From Pararhizobium sp. IMCC21322 (GTDB taxonomy: Bacteria > Pseudomonadota > Alphaproteobacteria > Rhizobiales > GCA-2746425): a stretch of DNA of 64,000 nucleotides. The stretch spans positions 1,960,412 through 2,024,411 of the forward strand of contig NZ_CP132335.1 in NCBI RefSeq assembly GCF_030758295.1, in the 5' to 3' direction. A program made the position numbers and the translations under genes. The notes below the pieces were generated by a model, which did not search any database, was not told the origin of the DNA, and worked only from the letters and a program-made list of their open reading frames with translations. The stretch's first letter is position 1. Each line of letters begins with the position of its first letter. Positions 11,775 through 21,190 of the stretch are shown piece after piece.

Positions 11775-11808
11775 GCAAAGGCCGGCGTAAAGTCGGCCTT
11801 TGCTTTAT
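11775..11808 (+). terminator. Terminator of the 1-Cys peroxiredoxin gene
   Basis: The arms GCAAAGGCCG (11775-11784) and CGGCCTTTGC (11794-11803) form a 10-bp stem followed by TTTATT. It lies 12 nt after the peroxiredoxin stop and may also serve the convergent aldo/keto reductase. Confidence 0.85.
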
Positions 11809-11819
11809 TGGGCCAGCAC

Positions 11820-12884
11820 CTAGCTCGCCTGTGCAAAGGTCTGCTTGAATTTATCCCCCAGCAACACGTCAATCTCTCGCATTGCGGCCTCCGGGAGCGC
11901 TCCGAACTGCAAGGCGCCTGCGCTGTCTTCTACCTGCTTGGCTGAGCGAAAACCGGGAAGCGGAATTGTACGGTCACTGCGGCCCCAGATCCATCCAATG
12001 GCACCCTGTGTCAGACTGCGTCCGTCAATTGTCAGACAATCGCGCACTGAGTTGAACGTCTCCAGAAATTCAGGCACCACGGCACCATCTTTGAAGTAGG
12101 CCATCCAGTCCAGATTATTGCTGCGCACATCATTATCAGCCAAACGGGTTGTAGACGAAAACTTGCCGGTCAGCAGACCCATGGCAAGCGGGGAGCGAAT
12201 AAGCGATATCAGCTCGTTATCAGCCACCACATCAAGCATGGCTTCTGCATCGCGAAACAGGTTCATGGCGTGTTGGACACAGCTGAAACCGTCCCGCAAA
12301 CTTGGCGCCTTTTGTAATAGCTCGGTCACTGCTTTGGAGAAATCTGTACTCCAGCCGAATGACCGTATTTTCCCTCTCTGGCGACAGGATTGCAAAGTCT
12401 CAAAAATATCCGCTGCCAGTGAGATATTCGCATCATTGAGATGGAGTTGCACCAGATCAAGCCGGTCTCGCTGCAGTCGCGTCAGAGAAGCATCAATTGC
12501 GGGCTCAACTTCCGAAGCATCTGTGATTTCACCAAGCACTTGTTGACTGCTTTCGTCGAACAACACGCCGAGCTTTGTGGCGATCAGAACATCCGGTCTG
12601 TCCTTCAGCGCTTGACCCAAAATCCGCTCTGAATGTCCTGCGCCATACACATTGGCTGTGTCAAACAGACGTATACCATGGTCCAGACCTGCATGAATGG
12701 CGCGCATGGATTCAGCATCATCAACTCTGCCATATCCAAGCGGAGTATCCGCTTGCCCTGCCTCACCAGGCACATGAAAGGGGCCGCCAATAGCCCAACA
12801 GCCAAGGCCAAGGGCAGGTACATCGCCCAAACCGGCAATAGTGCGGTTGGTTAGTGTGCGGGTTTGTTTATCTGAATAGCTCAT
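11820..12884 (-). CDS. Aldo/keto reductase family protein
   Basis: I place the start at 12884, where GAGGAG lies 8 nt upstream. The 354-residue protein has the NADPH-dependent AKR barrel pattern: LGLGCWAIGG, then the catalytic Asp and Tyr in GIRLFDTANVYGAGHSERILG, the catalytic Lys in DVLIATKLG, and QLHLNDANIS where the His normally sits. The C-terminal IPLPGFRSAKQVEDSAG block binds cofactor. The physiological substrate cannot be inferred. No operon partners are evident. It converges with the peroxiredoxin gene. Confidence 0.9.
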   Translation of the reverse strand: MSYSDKQTRTLTNRTIAGLGDVPALGLGCWAIGGPFHVPGEAGQADTPLGYGRVDDAESMRAIHAGLDHGIRLFDTANVYGAGHSERILGQALKDRPDVLIATKLGVLFDESSQQVLGEITDASEVEPAIDASLTRLQRDRLDLVQLHLNDANISLAADIFETLQSCRQRGKIRSFGWSTDFSKAVTELLQKAPSLRDGFSCVQHAMNLFRDAEAMLDVVADNELISLIRSPLAMGLLTGKFSSTTRLADNDVRSNNLDWMAYFKDGAVVPEFLETFNSVRDCLTIDGRSLTQGAIGWIWGRSDRTIPLPGFRSAKQVEDSAGALQFGALPEAAMREIDVLLGDKFKQTFAQAS

Positions 12885-13053
12885 GTGATCTCCTCTTCCA
12901 TCCAATAAAGATCACACATTGCAGGCTTTCAAAAGTGCACGTCGTTGCAATGCCCTTTTCATGAATGAAATGGGTGCAGTCCGCCCCTCTCATGCCGTTG
13001 AACCATAATCGCGCTGATGCGGCTGCGGAACGTGCTGAAAGCTGTACTCAAAT

Positions 13054-13093
13054 ACAAAAACGGAGCCCGTCTGAATGATCAGATCAGGCTCCG
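13054..13093 (-). terminator. Terminator downstream of the OmpA-like gene
   Basis: On the minus strand a stem CGGAGCC/GGCTCCG with an inner TCTGA/TCAGA stem (13061-13093) is followed by TTTTTG. It is the second hairpin after the OmpA-like stop and the one with a proper T-run. Confidence 0.8.
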
Positions 13094-13114
13094 CCATATT
13101 GTTGTTTTCGGTTG

Positions 13115-13147
13115 ATCAAGATAGGCGGATTATCCGCCTATCTTGAT
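13115..13147 (-). repeat. 33-bp near-perfect palindrome after the OmpA-like gene
   Basis: The arms at 13115-13130 and 13132-13147 are perfect 16-base reverse complements around a single T. It sits 8 nt after the stop of the OmpA-like gene and before its terminator. It could be an mRNA-stabilising 3' hairpin or a protein-binding palindrome. Confidence 0.9.
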
Positions 13148-13155
13148 TGTTCCGA

Positions 13156-15150
13156 CTAGTTGCTTGAGAGCAATGGTGTAATCCGGCGCACACTGACGCG
13201 ACGGTTCTCCTGCTCTGCCAAGGGGGTCGGAATGCGCAAGTAACGCTCTCCATACCCAATCGCCACCAGACTCTCGGCTGGAATGTTGAAGTAATCCAGC
13301 AGAGCTTCCTTCACCGCCAAAGCACGTTCTTCTGACAAGCCATAATTGTAGGCATCGGAGCCGACAGCATCAGTATGTCCTTCAATCAGAAACACCTCAC
13401 CCGGTTGCGAGTAGACGACTTCTTCAATGATCTCACCAATGGCATCAAGATTGGAAATCTCTTCTGCACGGATGAAAGCTTCGTTTGTGCCAAACCGGAT
13501 TGTATCCAGTTCTATGCCCGGCATGATGTCACGCAGTTCCGGCCGTTGGCGGAATTCATTCAGCGAATATTGCTGTCTGATTTCCCGGCGTGGCGGTGCC
13601 AGAAGTTGCTGCTGGATGGTTTCATTGTCTTCCTCTGCAGCAACGATATCCAGATTGAAGCGAATACCGGACTGGCCCAACTCGATTGTGAAATCACGTG
13701 GCTGGCGGGCCTCGCGGCGCAAGTTACGACGACGGTCTTCGCGTGCCTGTAGCAGGCGTTCACGTTTCTCGGCGCGGTCACTCCGCAGCATCAGTTCAAG
13801 GTTGGCTCTTACAGCAGGACGGAGCCGTCCGTTCTCCAACAGGGAACCGGTCTGTTCAATGCGGCGATCCAACTGGCTATCATCCAGCCGACTGGACGGC
13901 CGCTGATCGGACAGCAACTCATTGCGTGCTTCCCGGTTTTCCAGAACTTGCTCGCGGACCTGGCGGTCTCTGGAACGGCCTTTTCGTTCTGCGACGCGGT
14001 TGCGCAAAGCATCCCGGTCCTCAGACAGACGTGCCAAAAGCCGCTGATTCAGGTTATCGCCCATGTTTTCAGCCTGCAAGGCATCACGGGTTCTTTGCAC
14101 CCGGTCACGCAGCTCTGGCAGACCAAGTTGCGAAGCAGGACGTTGATCTTCCAGCAACTGACGGGCCACTTGATTGTCGGCCCGGCGATCTTGCCTGTTT
14201 TCCTGACGTTCATCTTGACGCGCTGCCCGACGCTCCGCCTGACGTTCTTCCCGACGCTCGGCTCTGCGTTCCTGACGGTTTTCGGTGCGTTCGGCCTGTC
14301 TGTCGTCGCGCCGCTCTTGTCGGTTTGCAAGTTTGCTTTCCAAAGCCGCACGATCTGCCTTAACACGATCATTCAGCGAACGCTTAAGGGCGCGCCGAAT
14401 GTCATCGTTTTTCAGAATTTCTTCTGTATCGGCGATGCGATCGCGCAATTCAGCAACATTCAGATCCGCAGAGGCTCGGTCATCCTGAAGAGACTGGCGT
14501 GCATTGCGGTTTGGACGTGGTCGCTGATCAGATTGTTGTTGTTCGGCGGCACGCTTTGCTTCAGCTTCAGCAGCTGCCTGTTCCGCTGCTGCGCGGTCTG
14601 CAGCAGCCTTGTCAGAAGCTGCCTGTGCGGCTGCAGCTTTGTCAGCGGCAGCTCTTGCAGCAGCTGCTTCCTGTTGTTTGCGTTCCTCTTCTGCGGCAGC
14701 GTCCTGTGCTGCTTGGTCCTGAGCTGCTTGTTCTCTCGCAGCACGGCGTTCAGCGCGTCTGCGTTGACGGTCGTTTTGCTGCTCTGCTGCTGGCTCTTCT
14801 TCAGCGGCTTGAGGCTCTTCGGCCGGGGTTTCTGCGGCAGCTTCCTGTTGTGTGTCTTCCGCTTTGCCACGCTTGCGCATTTCCTGACGGTCAGCACGCA
14901 GCAGGTTCCGAAGCTTGATGCCGCCAACTTCAGAAACATTGTCATTCAGCAAACGTCTGTTCAACTGAATCCGTAAGGCAAGGTCTGAATCACTCAACTT
15001 ACCCGGCGGTACTGAGACAAGCTGCTCCAGGGTTTCCCGGGCCAACCCTTCTTGTTGGGCAAATGAGGGGGTTCCAAACAGGCTTGCGCCAAGCACAAAT
15101 GCTATGCCAGCATTTTTGAATATTTTGGTCGTTGATCTGGAACGTTCCAT
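13156..15150 (-). CDS. OmpA-family outer-membrane/periplasmic protein with repeated helical modules
   Basis: The 664-residue protein has a Sec signal peptide (cleavage likely after SFA near residue 31). The C-terminal OmpA peptidoglycan-binding domain spans about 545-655, with FLIEGHTDAVGSDAYN and SEERALAVKEALLD. Between them are low-complexity Ala/Glu- and Arg/Glu-rich stretches, presumably coiled coil, and four copies of a module of about 55 residues (roughly 44-95, 221-275, 332-388, 412-468). The copies share an L-x-x-x-x-L-x-x-R core and a downstream L-x-x-D-R. There is no N-terminal beta-barrel. AGGAGA precedes the start. It probably tethers peptidoglycan to another envelope component; that is inference. 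Confidence 0.85.
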   Translation of the reverse strand: MERSRSTTKIFKNAGIAFVLGASLFGTPSFAQQEGLARETLEQLVSVPPGKLSDSDLALRIQLNRRLLNDNVSEVGGIKLRNLLRADRQEMRKRGKAEDTQQEAAAETPAEEPQAAEEEPAAEQQNDRQRRRAERRAAREQAAQDQAAQDAAAEEERKQQEAAAARAAADKAAAAQAASDKAAADRAAAEQAAAEAEAKRAAEQQQSDQRPRPNRNARQSLQDDRASADLNVAELRDRIADTEEILKNDDIRRALKRSLNDRVKADRAALESKLANRQERRDDRQAERTENRQERRAERREERQAERRAARQDERQENRQDRRADNQVARQLLEDQRPASQLGLPELRDRVQRTRDALQAENMGDNLNQRLLARLSEDRDALRNRVAERKGRSRDRQVREQVLENREARNELLSDQRPSSRLDDSQLDRRIEQTGSLLENGRLRPAVRANLELMLRSDRAEKRERLLQAREDRRRNLRREARQPRDFTIELGQSGIRFNLDIVAAEEDNETIQQQLLAPPRREIRQQYSLNEFRQRPELRDIMPGIELDTIRFGTNEAFIRAEEISNLDAIGEIIEEVVYSQPGEVFLIEGHTDAVGSDAYNYGLSEERALAVKEALLDYFNIPAESLVAIGYGERYLRIPTPLAEQENRRVSVRRITPLLSSN

Positions 15151-15282
15151 AGGGCGTCTCCTTTATTTACGCACGCTTGATGGGTCTCGGCTGAGACTCA
15201 TATTGCGTGATATATGCAATGTCTTGTCTGAACTGAGTCTGAACGCAAAGAGAGATGGGATTGTGGCGCTGTATTAATAACA

Positions 15283-15332
15283 AAATAAAAAGCCGCCCGG
15301 TCTGCCATGAATGGGAAGAACGGACGGCTTAA
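15283..15332 (-). terminator. Terminator of typA
   Basis: On the minus strand the stem AAGCCGTCCG/CGGGCGGCTT is followed by TTTATTTT. It lies 26 nt after the typA stop and ahead of the OmpA-like gene, so those two genes are separate transcription units. Confidence 0.85.
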
Positions 15333-15357
15333 TTGTCAGGCATGAACCGGATGTATG

Positions 15358-17175
15358 TTAGCTTGCAGATGCCATACGCGATGCTTTTTTACGCTCGTGA
15401 GCCAAAAGCAGCCGTTTGCGCAAGCGAATGGATTTGGGCGTAACTTCCACCAGCTCGTCATCCTGAATATAGGACAGCGCCTTTTCCAGTGTCATCTTGG
15501 TTGGTGGTGTCAGCCGTACCGCATCATCCTTGCCGGATGAGCGCATATTGGTCAGCTGCTTGCCTTTCAGCACATTGACTTCAAGGTCATTGCCCTTGGT
15601 GTGTTCACCCACAATCATGCCTTCATAGACCCGATTGCCTGGCTCAATGATCATGGGACCACGGTCTTCCAGGTTCCACAAAGCAAACGCCACAGCCTCA
15701 CCCTGACCATTGGAAATCAGCGCACCGGTGCGACGGCCGGGTATGCTGCCCTTGAATGGCGCATATTCATGGAACAGACGGTTCATAATACCGGTGCCGC
15801 GGGTATCAGACAGCAATTCTGGCTGATAACCAATCAGACCACGCGTTGGTGCATGCAGCACAATTCGCGTGCGGCCACCCGTTGAAGGACGCATTTCCAC
15901 AAGCTCGGCACGCCGTTCAGACAATTTCTGTACAACGGTGCCCGAATGTTCGTCATCAACATCAATGATGACCTCTTCGATAGGCTCCAGCCGGTTGCCG
16001 TTTTCATCTTCCTGGAAAACCACGCGGGGCTTGCCTATGGAAAGTTCAAACCCTTCACGGCGCATGGTTTCAATCAGAACCGCCAATTGCAATTCGCCGC
16101 GGCCCGCCACTTCAAAACTGTCGCCATCAGTGCCAGGTGTTACCTGCAGCGCAACATTGCCTTCGGCTTCTTTCAAAAGACGATCGCGGATCACACGGCT
16201 TTGTACCTTGTCACCTTCAGTGCCGGCAATCGGCGCATCATTGATGCGGAATGTCATCGACAATGTTGGCGGATCAATTGGTTGAGCCTCAATCGGCTGA
16301 TCCACGCTTGGGTCGACCAGCGTGTCTGCAACAGATGCGATTGTCAGTCCCGAAAGGGCCACGATATCGCCCGCAAAGGCTTCTTCAACCGGAATGCGCT
16401 CAAGACCGCGGAAGCCAAGCACACGAGTCACGCGCCCGGTCTCGACGACTGATCCATCACGAGCTAGCGCTTTAATGTTCTGATTGGGTTTAATGGACCC
16501 TGCACGAATACGGCCGGTCAGAATGCGCCCCAGATAAGGGTTGGCTTCAATGGTTGTTGCCAGCAGTTGGAAAGCACCTTCTTCGACAACAGGTTCAGGA
16601 ACCTTTTCCATCACCAATTCAAGCAGTGGGTCGATGCTGTCTTTGGGGCCGTCGGCATCAGCGGCCATCCAGCCCTGTTTGGCAGAGCCGTAAAGGACCG
16701 AGAAGTCCAGCTGATCTTCATCGGCATCCAGACTTGCAAACAGGTCAAATACTTCATCCAGAACTTCATCCGGACGGGCGTCATGCTTGTCGATCTTGTT
16801 GATGACCACAATCGGCCGCAGGCCGATCTTCAGCGCTTTCGACAGTACAAATTTAGTCTGTGGCATTGGGCCTTCAGCTGCATCAACCAGCAAGATGGCA
16901 CCGTCGACCATGTTCAGAATACGCTCAACTTCACCGCCGAAATCGGCGTGGCCTGGTGTATCAACAATGTTGATACGCGAGTCCTTCCAGTCCAGCGATG
17001 TGACCTTGGCAAGAATGGTAATGCCACGCTCGCGTTCCAGATCATTGGAATCCATCGCGCGCTCATCAACCTGCTGGTTATCGCGAAACGCGCCAGAGGC
17101 TTTGAGCAACACATCAATAAGGGTGGTCTTACCATGATCAACGTGCGCGATGATGGCGATATTTCGCAGGGACAT
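15358..17175 (-). CDS. typA: Ribosome-associated GTPase TypA/BipA
   Basis: TypA is an EF-G-like translational GTPase needed for ribosome assembly and stress or cold adaptation. I choose the ATG at 17175, giving MSLRNIAIIAHVDHGKTTL, because it aligns with family N-termini and yields the usual 605 residues. The upstream frame extension to 17271 lacks protein character. The GTPase motifs AHVDHGKTT, DTPGHADFGGEVER and NKIDK are visible, and the C-terminal domain has RRTGALISNGQGEAVA. There is no clear Shine-Dalgarno (CCTCC rather than GGAGG precedes the ATG). The gap to argG upstream is packed with inverted repeats. Confidence 0.95.
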   Translation of the reverse strand: MSLRNIAIIAHVDHGKTTLIDVLLKASGAFRDNQQVDERAMDSNDLERERGITILAKVTSLDWKDSRINIVDTPGHADFGGEVERILNMVDGAILLVDAAEGPMPQTKFVLSKALKIGLRPIVVINKIDKHDARPDEVLDEVFDLFASLDADEDQLDFSVLYGSAKQGWMAADADGPKDSIDPLLELVMEKVPEPVVEEGAFQLLATTIEANPYLGRILTGRIRAGSIKPNQNIKALARDGSVVETGRVTRVLGFRGLERIPVEEAFAGDIVALSGLTIASVADTLVDPSVDQPIEAQPIDPPTLSMTFRINDAPIAGTEGDKVQSRVIRDRLLKEAEGNVALQVTPGTDGDSFEVAGRGELQLAVLIETMRREGFELSIGKPRVVFQEDENGNRLEPIEEVIIDVDDEHSGTVVQKLSERRAELVEMRPSTGGRTRIVLHAPTRGLIGYQPELLSDTRGTGIMNRLFHEYAPFKGSIPGRRTGALISNGQGEAVAFALWNLEDRGPMIIEPGNRVYEGMIVGEHTKGNDLEVNVLKGKQLTNMRSSGKDDAVRLTPPTKMTLEKALSYIQDDELVEVTPKSIRLRKRLLLAHERKKASRMASAS

Positions 17176-17237
17176 TAGGAGGCTTTCAAACTTTGGAAAA
17201 ATCAGACGCCACGTGTTGTCACGGTGCGCTGTTGCAG

Positions 17238-17331
17238 TGCGGGATATATCCCGCATAGTGCCCTTGTGCAATCCCTGTCTTGTCAGGGATTGCTTTCTTG
17301 GTGTCTTTTGCTGCTTCGCAACAGCGCAAAA
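17238..17331 (-). repeat. Three inverted repeats in the argG-typA gap
   Basis: The 163-nt gap holds an 18-bp perfect palindrome, TGCGGGATATATCCCGCA (17238-17255). It also holds a 10-bp hairpin, GCAATCCCTG/CAGGGATTGC (17268-17277 and 17284-17293), and an imperfect TTTTGCTG/CAGCGCAAAA hairpin (17306-17313 and 17322-17331). None ends in a T-run on the minus strand, the direction of both genes. They may form a typA leader or act as operators. Confidence 0.7.
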
Positions 17332-17338
17332 ATTGCTC

Positions 17339-18562
17339 TTAGCCGCGTTTTTTGCGGTTGGCCAGCGTTCTCAAACGCAATGCATTGAGGCGAATAAAGC
17401 CTGCAGCATCATTGTGATCATAAGCAACGGCGCCTTCTTCAAATGTCACCAGATCCTCATCATACAGCGAATAAGGCGATGCACGAGCAATGACATCCAC
17501 ATTGCCCTTATAGAGCTTCAACGTCACAGTTCCGGTGACATGCTCCTGACTTTTGTCAATCAGAGCCTGAATCATGTCGCGCTCAGGTGAGAACCAGAAG
17601 CCATTATAAATCAGTTCGGCGTATTTCGGCATCAACTCATCTTTGAGATGCGCCGCGCCCCGGTCCAGCGTGATGGATTCAATGCCCCGATGCGCTGTCA
17701 GCAATACTGTGCCGCCTGGCGTTTCGTAAATGCCGCGTGACTTCATGCCGATAAAGCGGTTTTCGACCAGATCAAGCCGGCCAATGCCATTGGAACCGCC
17801 CAGTTCATTGAGTTTGGTCAGTATGGTGGCCGGAGACATGTTTTCGCCATTGATGGAGACCGCGTCGCCTTTTTCAAATCCAACCTCGATGATGGTGGCT
17901 TTGTCCGGAGCATCCTCAGGCGATACAGTGCGCGAGTAAACATATTCCGGGGCGACTTCTGCGGGGTCTTCAAGAACCTTGCCTTCAGATGATGTGTGCA
18001 GCAGGTTTGCATCCACAGAAAACGGCGCTTCGCCGCGCTTGTCTTTCGCAATTGGGATCTGATTGGTTTCAGCAAATTCAATCAAACGTGTCCGCGAGGT
18101 CAAATCCCATTCCCGCCAGGGCGCAATCACTTTGATATCCGGGTTCAGGGCATAGGCTGCCAACTCGAACCGCACCTGATCATTTCCTTTTCCCGTGGCA
18201 CCATGGGAGATCGCATCGGCACCGGTTTCTGCCGCAATCTCAATAAGTCGTTTGGAAATCAAGGGGCGCGCAATGGAGGTTCCGAGCAGATAGACTCCCT
18301 CATAAAGGGCATTGGCACGAAACATGGGGAAGACAAAATCCCGCACAAATTCTTCGCGCAGATCTTCGATGTAAATCTCTTTGATGCCCAGCATTTCCGC
18401 TTTTTTGCGCGCTGGCTCCAGCTCTTCGCCCTGGCCAAGATCAGCGGTAAACGTCACGACCTCGCACTGATAATTGGTCTGCAGCCATTTGAGGATGATG
18501 GATGTATCCAATCCACCGGAATAGGCCAGCACAACTTTTTTGATGTCGCCTGTCTGGGACAT
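17339..18562 (-). CDS. argG: Argininosuccinate synthase
   Basis: The 407-residue enzyme joins citrulline and aspartate with ATP, the penultimate step of arginine synthesis. The start at 18562 has CAGGAG upstream and yields [21 protein letters not shown], containing the [12 protein letters not shown]-binding loop. [12 protein letters not shown] and the [24 protein letters not shown] blocks are diagnostic. An in-frame extension to 18610 is not needed. It stands alone, with argH not in view. The upstream neighbour on the other strand is a LysE-type exporter. Confidence 0.96.
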   Translation of the reverse strand: MSQTGDIKKVVLAYSGGLDTSIILKWLQTNYQCEVVTFTADLGQGEELEPARKKAEMLGIKEIYIEDLREEFVRDFVFPMFRANALYEGVYLLGTSIARPLISKRLIEIAAETGADAISHGATGKGNDQVRFELAAYALNPDIKVIAPWREWDLTSRTRLIEFAETNQIPIAKDKRGEAPFSVDANLLHTSSEGKVLEDPAEVAPEYVYSRTVSPEDAPDKATIIEVGFEKGDAVSINGENMSPATILTKLNELGGSNGIGRLDLVENRFIGMKSRGIYETPGGTVLLTAHRGIESITLDRGAAHLKDELMPKYAELIYNGFWFSPERDMIQALIDKSQEHVTGTVTLKLYKGNVDVIARASPYSLYDEDLVTFEEGAVAYDHNDAAGFIRLNALRLRTLANRKKRG

Positions 18563-18746
18563 GCAGAACTCCTGAATTTCTGTGAACGCTATCGCGTTTG
18601 TGAATAACACCTATGGCCGTGATAGAAGCGGCCTGATCTTTGTCGCGCACTATAGAAATAAGAAGCGTGGGCGCAAGGAATTCTTCTTACACTGCGCCAA
18701 GAAACGCGTTAGCGTCGCGCGGATGTTTGAATGAGAGAACTCGGCA

Positions 18747-19388
18747 ATGGTATTTTTACCGGACCTGTCAGTATTGGTCACATTTTCTGTTGCTGCCATT
18801 GCGCTGTCGCTGACACCGGGACCGGACATGACGCTGTTTCTAAGCAAGACCATCGTCCAGGGCCGCCTGGCTGGTTTTGCAGCCTTTTTTGGGGCCATAA
18901 CCGGATTGCTGCTTCACACGCTGGCGGTTGCGCTGGGGCTGTCAGCGCTTTTGGTCGCGTCTGCAACAGCTTTCACAGTCCTGAAAGTCGTTGGATGTCT
19001 CTATTTGCTATGGCTTGCCTGGGACGCGCTGCGTAATGGCTCCTCTTTTGCGGTGGATCAGACAGCGCGGAAGAAAGAGACAATCAAATCAGTTTATCTC
19101 AAAGGATTGTGGATCAACCTTTTCAATCCAAAAATCATCGTGTTCTTTGTAACTTTCCTACCGCAATTCGTTAGTGTGAGTGATCCGTATGCGGTCTATA
19201 AACTGATCTCTCTTGGGGTGATTTTTGTGCTGATCGCCACGCCCATATGTGCAGCCTTGATCCTGTTCGCAGATCGAATCGCCGCACTTTTAAAACGCTC
19301 GCCCAAAGCAACGCGCCTTGTTGACTGGCTGTTTGCAGCCGTTCTTGGTGGTTTTGCCATCAAGCTTCTGCTGGCGCGTTCTACCTAA
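18747..19388 (+). CDS. LysE/RhtB-family amino-acid exporter
   Basis: The 213-residue membrane protein has about six hydrophobic segments and the family signature LTPGPDMTLFLSKTIVQGRLAG split around residues 23-42, plus FNPKIIVFFVTFLPQFV. RhtB/LysE proteins export amino acids or related compounds such as homoserine, threonine, lysine or arginine. Proximity to argG is suggestive but not evidence of arginine export. GAGAG precedes the start. Its 3' end overlaps that of the convergent membrane protein by 8 nt. Confidence 0.9.
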   Translation: MVFLPDLSVLVTFSVAAIALSLTPGPDMTLFLSKTIVQGRLAGFAAFFGAITGLLLHTLAVALGLSALLVASATAFTVLKVVGCLYLLWLAWDALRNGSSFAVDQTARKKETIKSVYLKGLWINLFNPKIIVFFVTFLPQFVSVSDPYAVYKLISLGVIFVLIATPICAALILFADRIAALLKRSPKATRLVDWLFAAVLGGFAIKLLLARST

Positions 19389-19836
19389 TTCGCGATTCTT
19401 CGAGACCCGAATTCCGTCCAACCAGCAACCAATAGACCAGCCCGAAAGCACTGCCGCCTGCCAGATAGGCTGTGGTGCTTGCCTCAAAACCCTGCAAAGC
19501 GGGTAATTCAAACATGCCCTGATAAGAAAACACCGTTGGAAATTCCGGGAGTGTCCAGGACAGAATGTACCCGTTCAGGAGCCCTAAAACGACAAACCAG
19601 ACAAAGGATCGGATTGTGAAAGCCTCAGCGATGATAATGCCAATCAGGCTGACAGGAAAGGAAACCGCGCCAAACGCCATCGCCACAAATACACTGCCCA
19701 AAATCAACTCAAACTGGGCTTCCTCCAGCACAAAACCGGTGTGTTGCCAGGCTGCGTAAATGGTCAACCCCGCAGCTGCGCAGCTGAAAATATAGGCGAA
19801 GGGCACGATAAAAATCAGGCGAAAAAGAGCCGACAT
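19381..19836 (-). CDS. Small membrane protein of unknown function
   Basis: I do not recognise this 151-residue protein. It shows four likely membrane segments: FRLIFIVPFAYIFSCAAAG, an ILGSVFVAMAFGAVSF stretch, SFVWFVVLGLLNGYILS and AYLAGGSAFGLVYWLL. A short polar tail follows. There are no charged or catalytic motifs. It lies 5 nt downstream of rlmN on the same strand and is probably co-transcribed with it. Its last codons overlap the LysE-type gene on the other strand. Confidence 0.7.
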   Translation of the reverse strand: MSALFRLIFIVPFAYIFSCAAAGLTIYAAWQHTGFVLEEAQFELILGSVFVAMAFGAVSFPVSLIGIIIAEAFTIRSFVWFVVLGLLNGYILSWTLPEFPTVFSYQGMFELPALQGFEASTTAYLAGGSAFGLVYWLLVGRNSGLEESRIR

Positions 19837-19841
19837 GGGGT

Positions 19842-21077
19842 CTAGCCGTTGACGCTTTGCGCAGTTTCCAATGCTTCACGATCAGCCTTTTTCATCCGTT
19901 CGCTTTCCGACTTCAACTGACCGCAGGCGGCAAAGATGTCGCGTCCACGCGGTGTGCGGATAGGGGACGCATAGCCTGCGCGATTGACGATCTCGGCAAA
20001 GGTTTCAATCTGCTCCCAGTCTGAACATTCATAGGGCGAATTCGGCCATGGGTTGAATGGAATGAGGTTGAGCTTTGCCGGAATGCCCTTCAGCAGTTTA
20101 ACCAGCTTGACGGCATCTTCCAGGCTGTCATTGATGCCTTTCAGCATGACATATTCAAAGGTGATACGTCTGGAATTGGACGCTCCGGGGTAGTTGCGAC
20201 AGGCATCCAGCAGAGCTTCGAGATTCCATTTTTTATTGATGGGTACCAATTCGTCGCGCAGATCATCTCGCACAGCATGAAGAGAAATGGCAAGGCTCAC
20301 GCCAATTTCGTCGCCGGTGCGCTGAATATTTGGCACATGCCCGGATGTGGACAATGTAATCCGCCGCTTGGACAGAGCAAGGCCCTCACCATCGGAGACA
20401 ATCAGCAATGCCTGTTTGACATTCTCAAAATTATAAAGCGGTTCGCCCATCCCCATCATCACCACATTTGTCACAAGCCGCCCCTCGCTCGGGACGTAGG
20501 TGCCAGGTGGTGTTTCCTTGTCGGGAAAATCACCGAGACGTTCGCGGGCAACCAGCAGCTGCATCACAATTTCTTCGGGTGTCAGATTTCGCACCAGCCT
20601 TTGTGTGCCTGTGTGGCAGAAAGTGCAGGTTAAGGTACAGCCAACCTGTGACGATACGCATAAGGTGCCACGACCTTCTTCGGGAATATAAACTGTTTCA
20701 ATATCCACCGGCGCGCCCGCACCGCGTGGTGGGAAGCGAAACAGCCATTTGCGGGTGCCATCGACAGAAATCTGCTCTTCAATAATTTCTGGTCGATCCA
20801 GCGAAAAGCGCTCGGCAAGATCACCGCGCAGTGCTTTCGACAGATTGGTCATATCGCTGAATTCAGACACGCCCCGCACATAGATCCAATACCAGATCTG
20901 CTGAACGCGCATCTTGGCCTGCCTCTCGGGAACGCCCGCTTCGATCAGTGCAGGGATCATCTCATCACGAGACAGGCCAACCAGATTTGGCTTTTCCGCA
21001 ATCAGTTTTGGGAGTTCAGCAACCACAACAGCAGGCGCGTTGGTGTTTTTCGCTGCAATATCCAGAGAAACAGTCAT
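19842..21077 (-). CDS. rlmN: 23S rRNA (adenine2503-C2)-methyltransferase RlmN
   Basis: The 411-residue radical-SAM enzyme methylates A2503 of 23S rRNA and A37 of some tRNAs. The SAM cluster motif [11 protein letters not shown] is present, preceded by CVSSQVGC, and the [12 protein letters not shown] and LSTSGHVP blocks are typical. The catalytic C-terminal cysteine is in FAACGQLK. The N-terminal extension of about 30 residues before GLSRDEM is common in this order. Its 5' leader adjoins an unusual A/G-rich tract (21118-21190). It is followed 5 nt later by a small membrane protein gene. Confidence 0.96.
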   Translation of the reverse strand: MTVSLDIAAKNTNAPAVVVAELPKLIAEKPNLVGLSRDEMIPALIEAGVPERQAKMRVQQIWYWIYVRGVSEFSDMTNLSKALRGDLAERFSLDRPEIIEEQISVDGTRKWLFRFPPRGAGAPVDIETVYIPEEGRGTLCVSSQVGCTLTCTFCHTGTQRLVRNLTPEEIVMQLLVARERLGDFPDKETPPGTYVPSEGRLVTNVVMMGMGEPLYNFENVKQALLIVSDGEGLALSKRRITLSTSGHVPNIQRTGDEIGVSLAISLHAVRDDLRDELVPINKKWNLEALLDACRNYPGASNSRRITFEYVMLKGINDSLEDAVKLVKLLKGIPAKLNLIPFNPWPNSPYECSDWEQIETFAEIVNRAGYASPIRTPRGRDIFAACGQLKSESERMKKADREALETAQSVNG

Positions 21078-21117
21078 TTTATGGGCCTCTTAAATGAGAG
21101 GCATTCCTTATCAGGTG

Positions 21118-21190
21118 TGCTCCGAAAGAAAAAGGGGCAAAGAAAAAGCGCCCAAGAAAAAGCAGCAAGGAAAAAAGACCAAAGAAAAAG
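21118..21190. repeat. Degenerate AAAGAAAAAG polypurine repeat
   Basis: Five imperfect copies of an A/G-rich unit of about 14 nt follow one another, with core AAAGAAAAAG or AAGGAAAAAAG and short GC-rich spacers. The tract is almost purely purine on the plus strand. It lies between the ialB terminator and rlmN, so it is transcribed, if at all, as polypyrimidine in the rlmN leader. Confidence 0.75.

Noticed and set aside
13948-14976. 342-codon plus-strand frame opposite the OmpA-like gene
   Set aside because: It is Cys/Leu-rich antisense of an Ala/Arg/Glu-rich coding sequence, lacks a ribosome site and has no recognisable domain.
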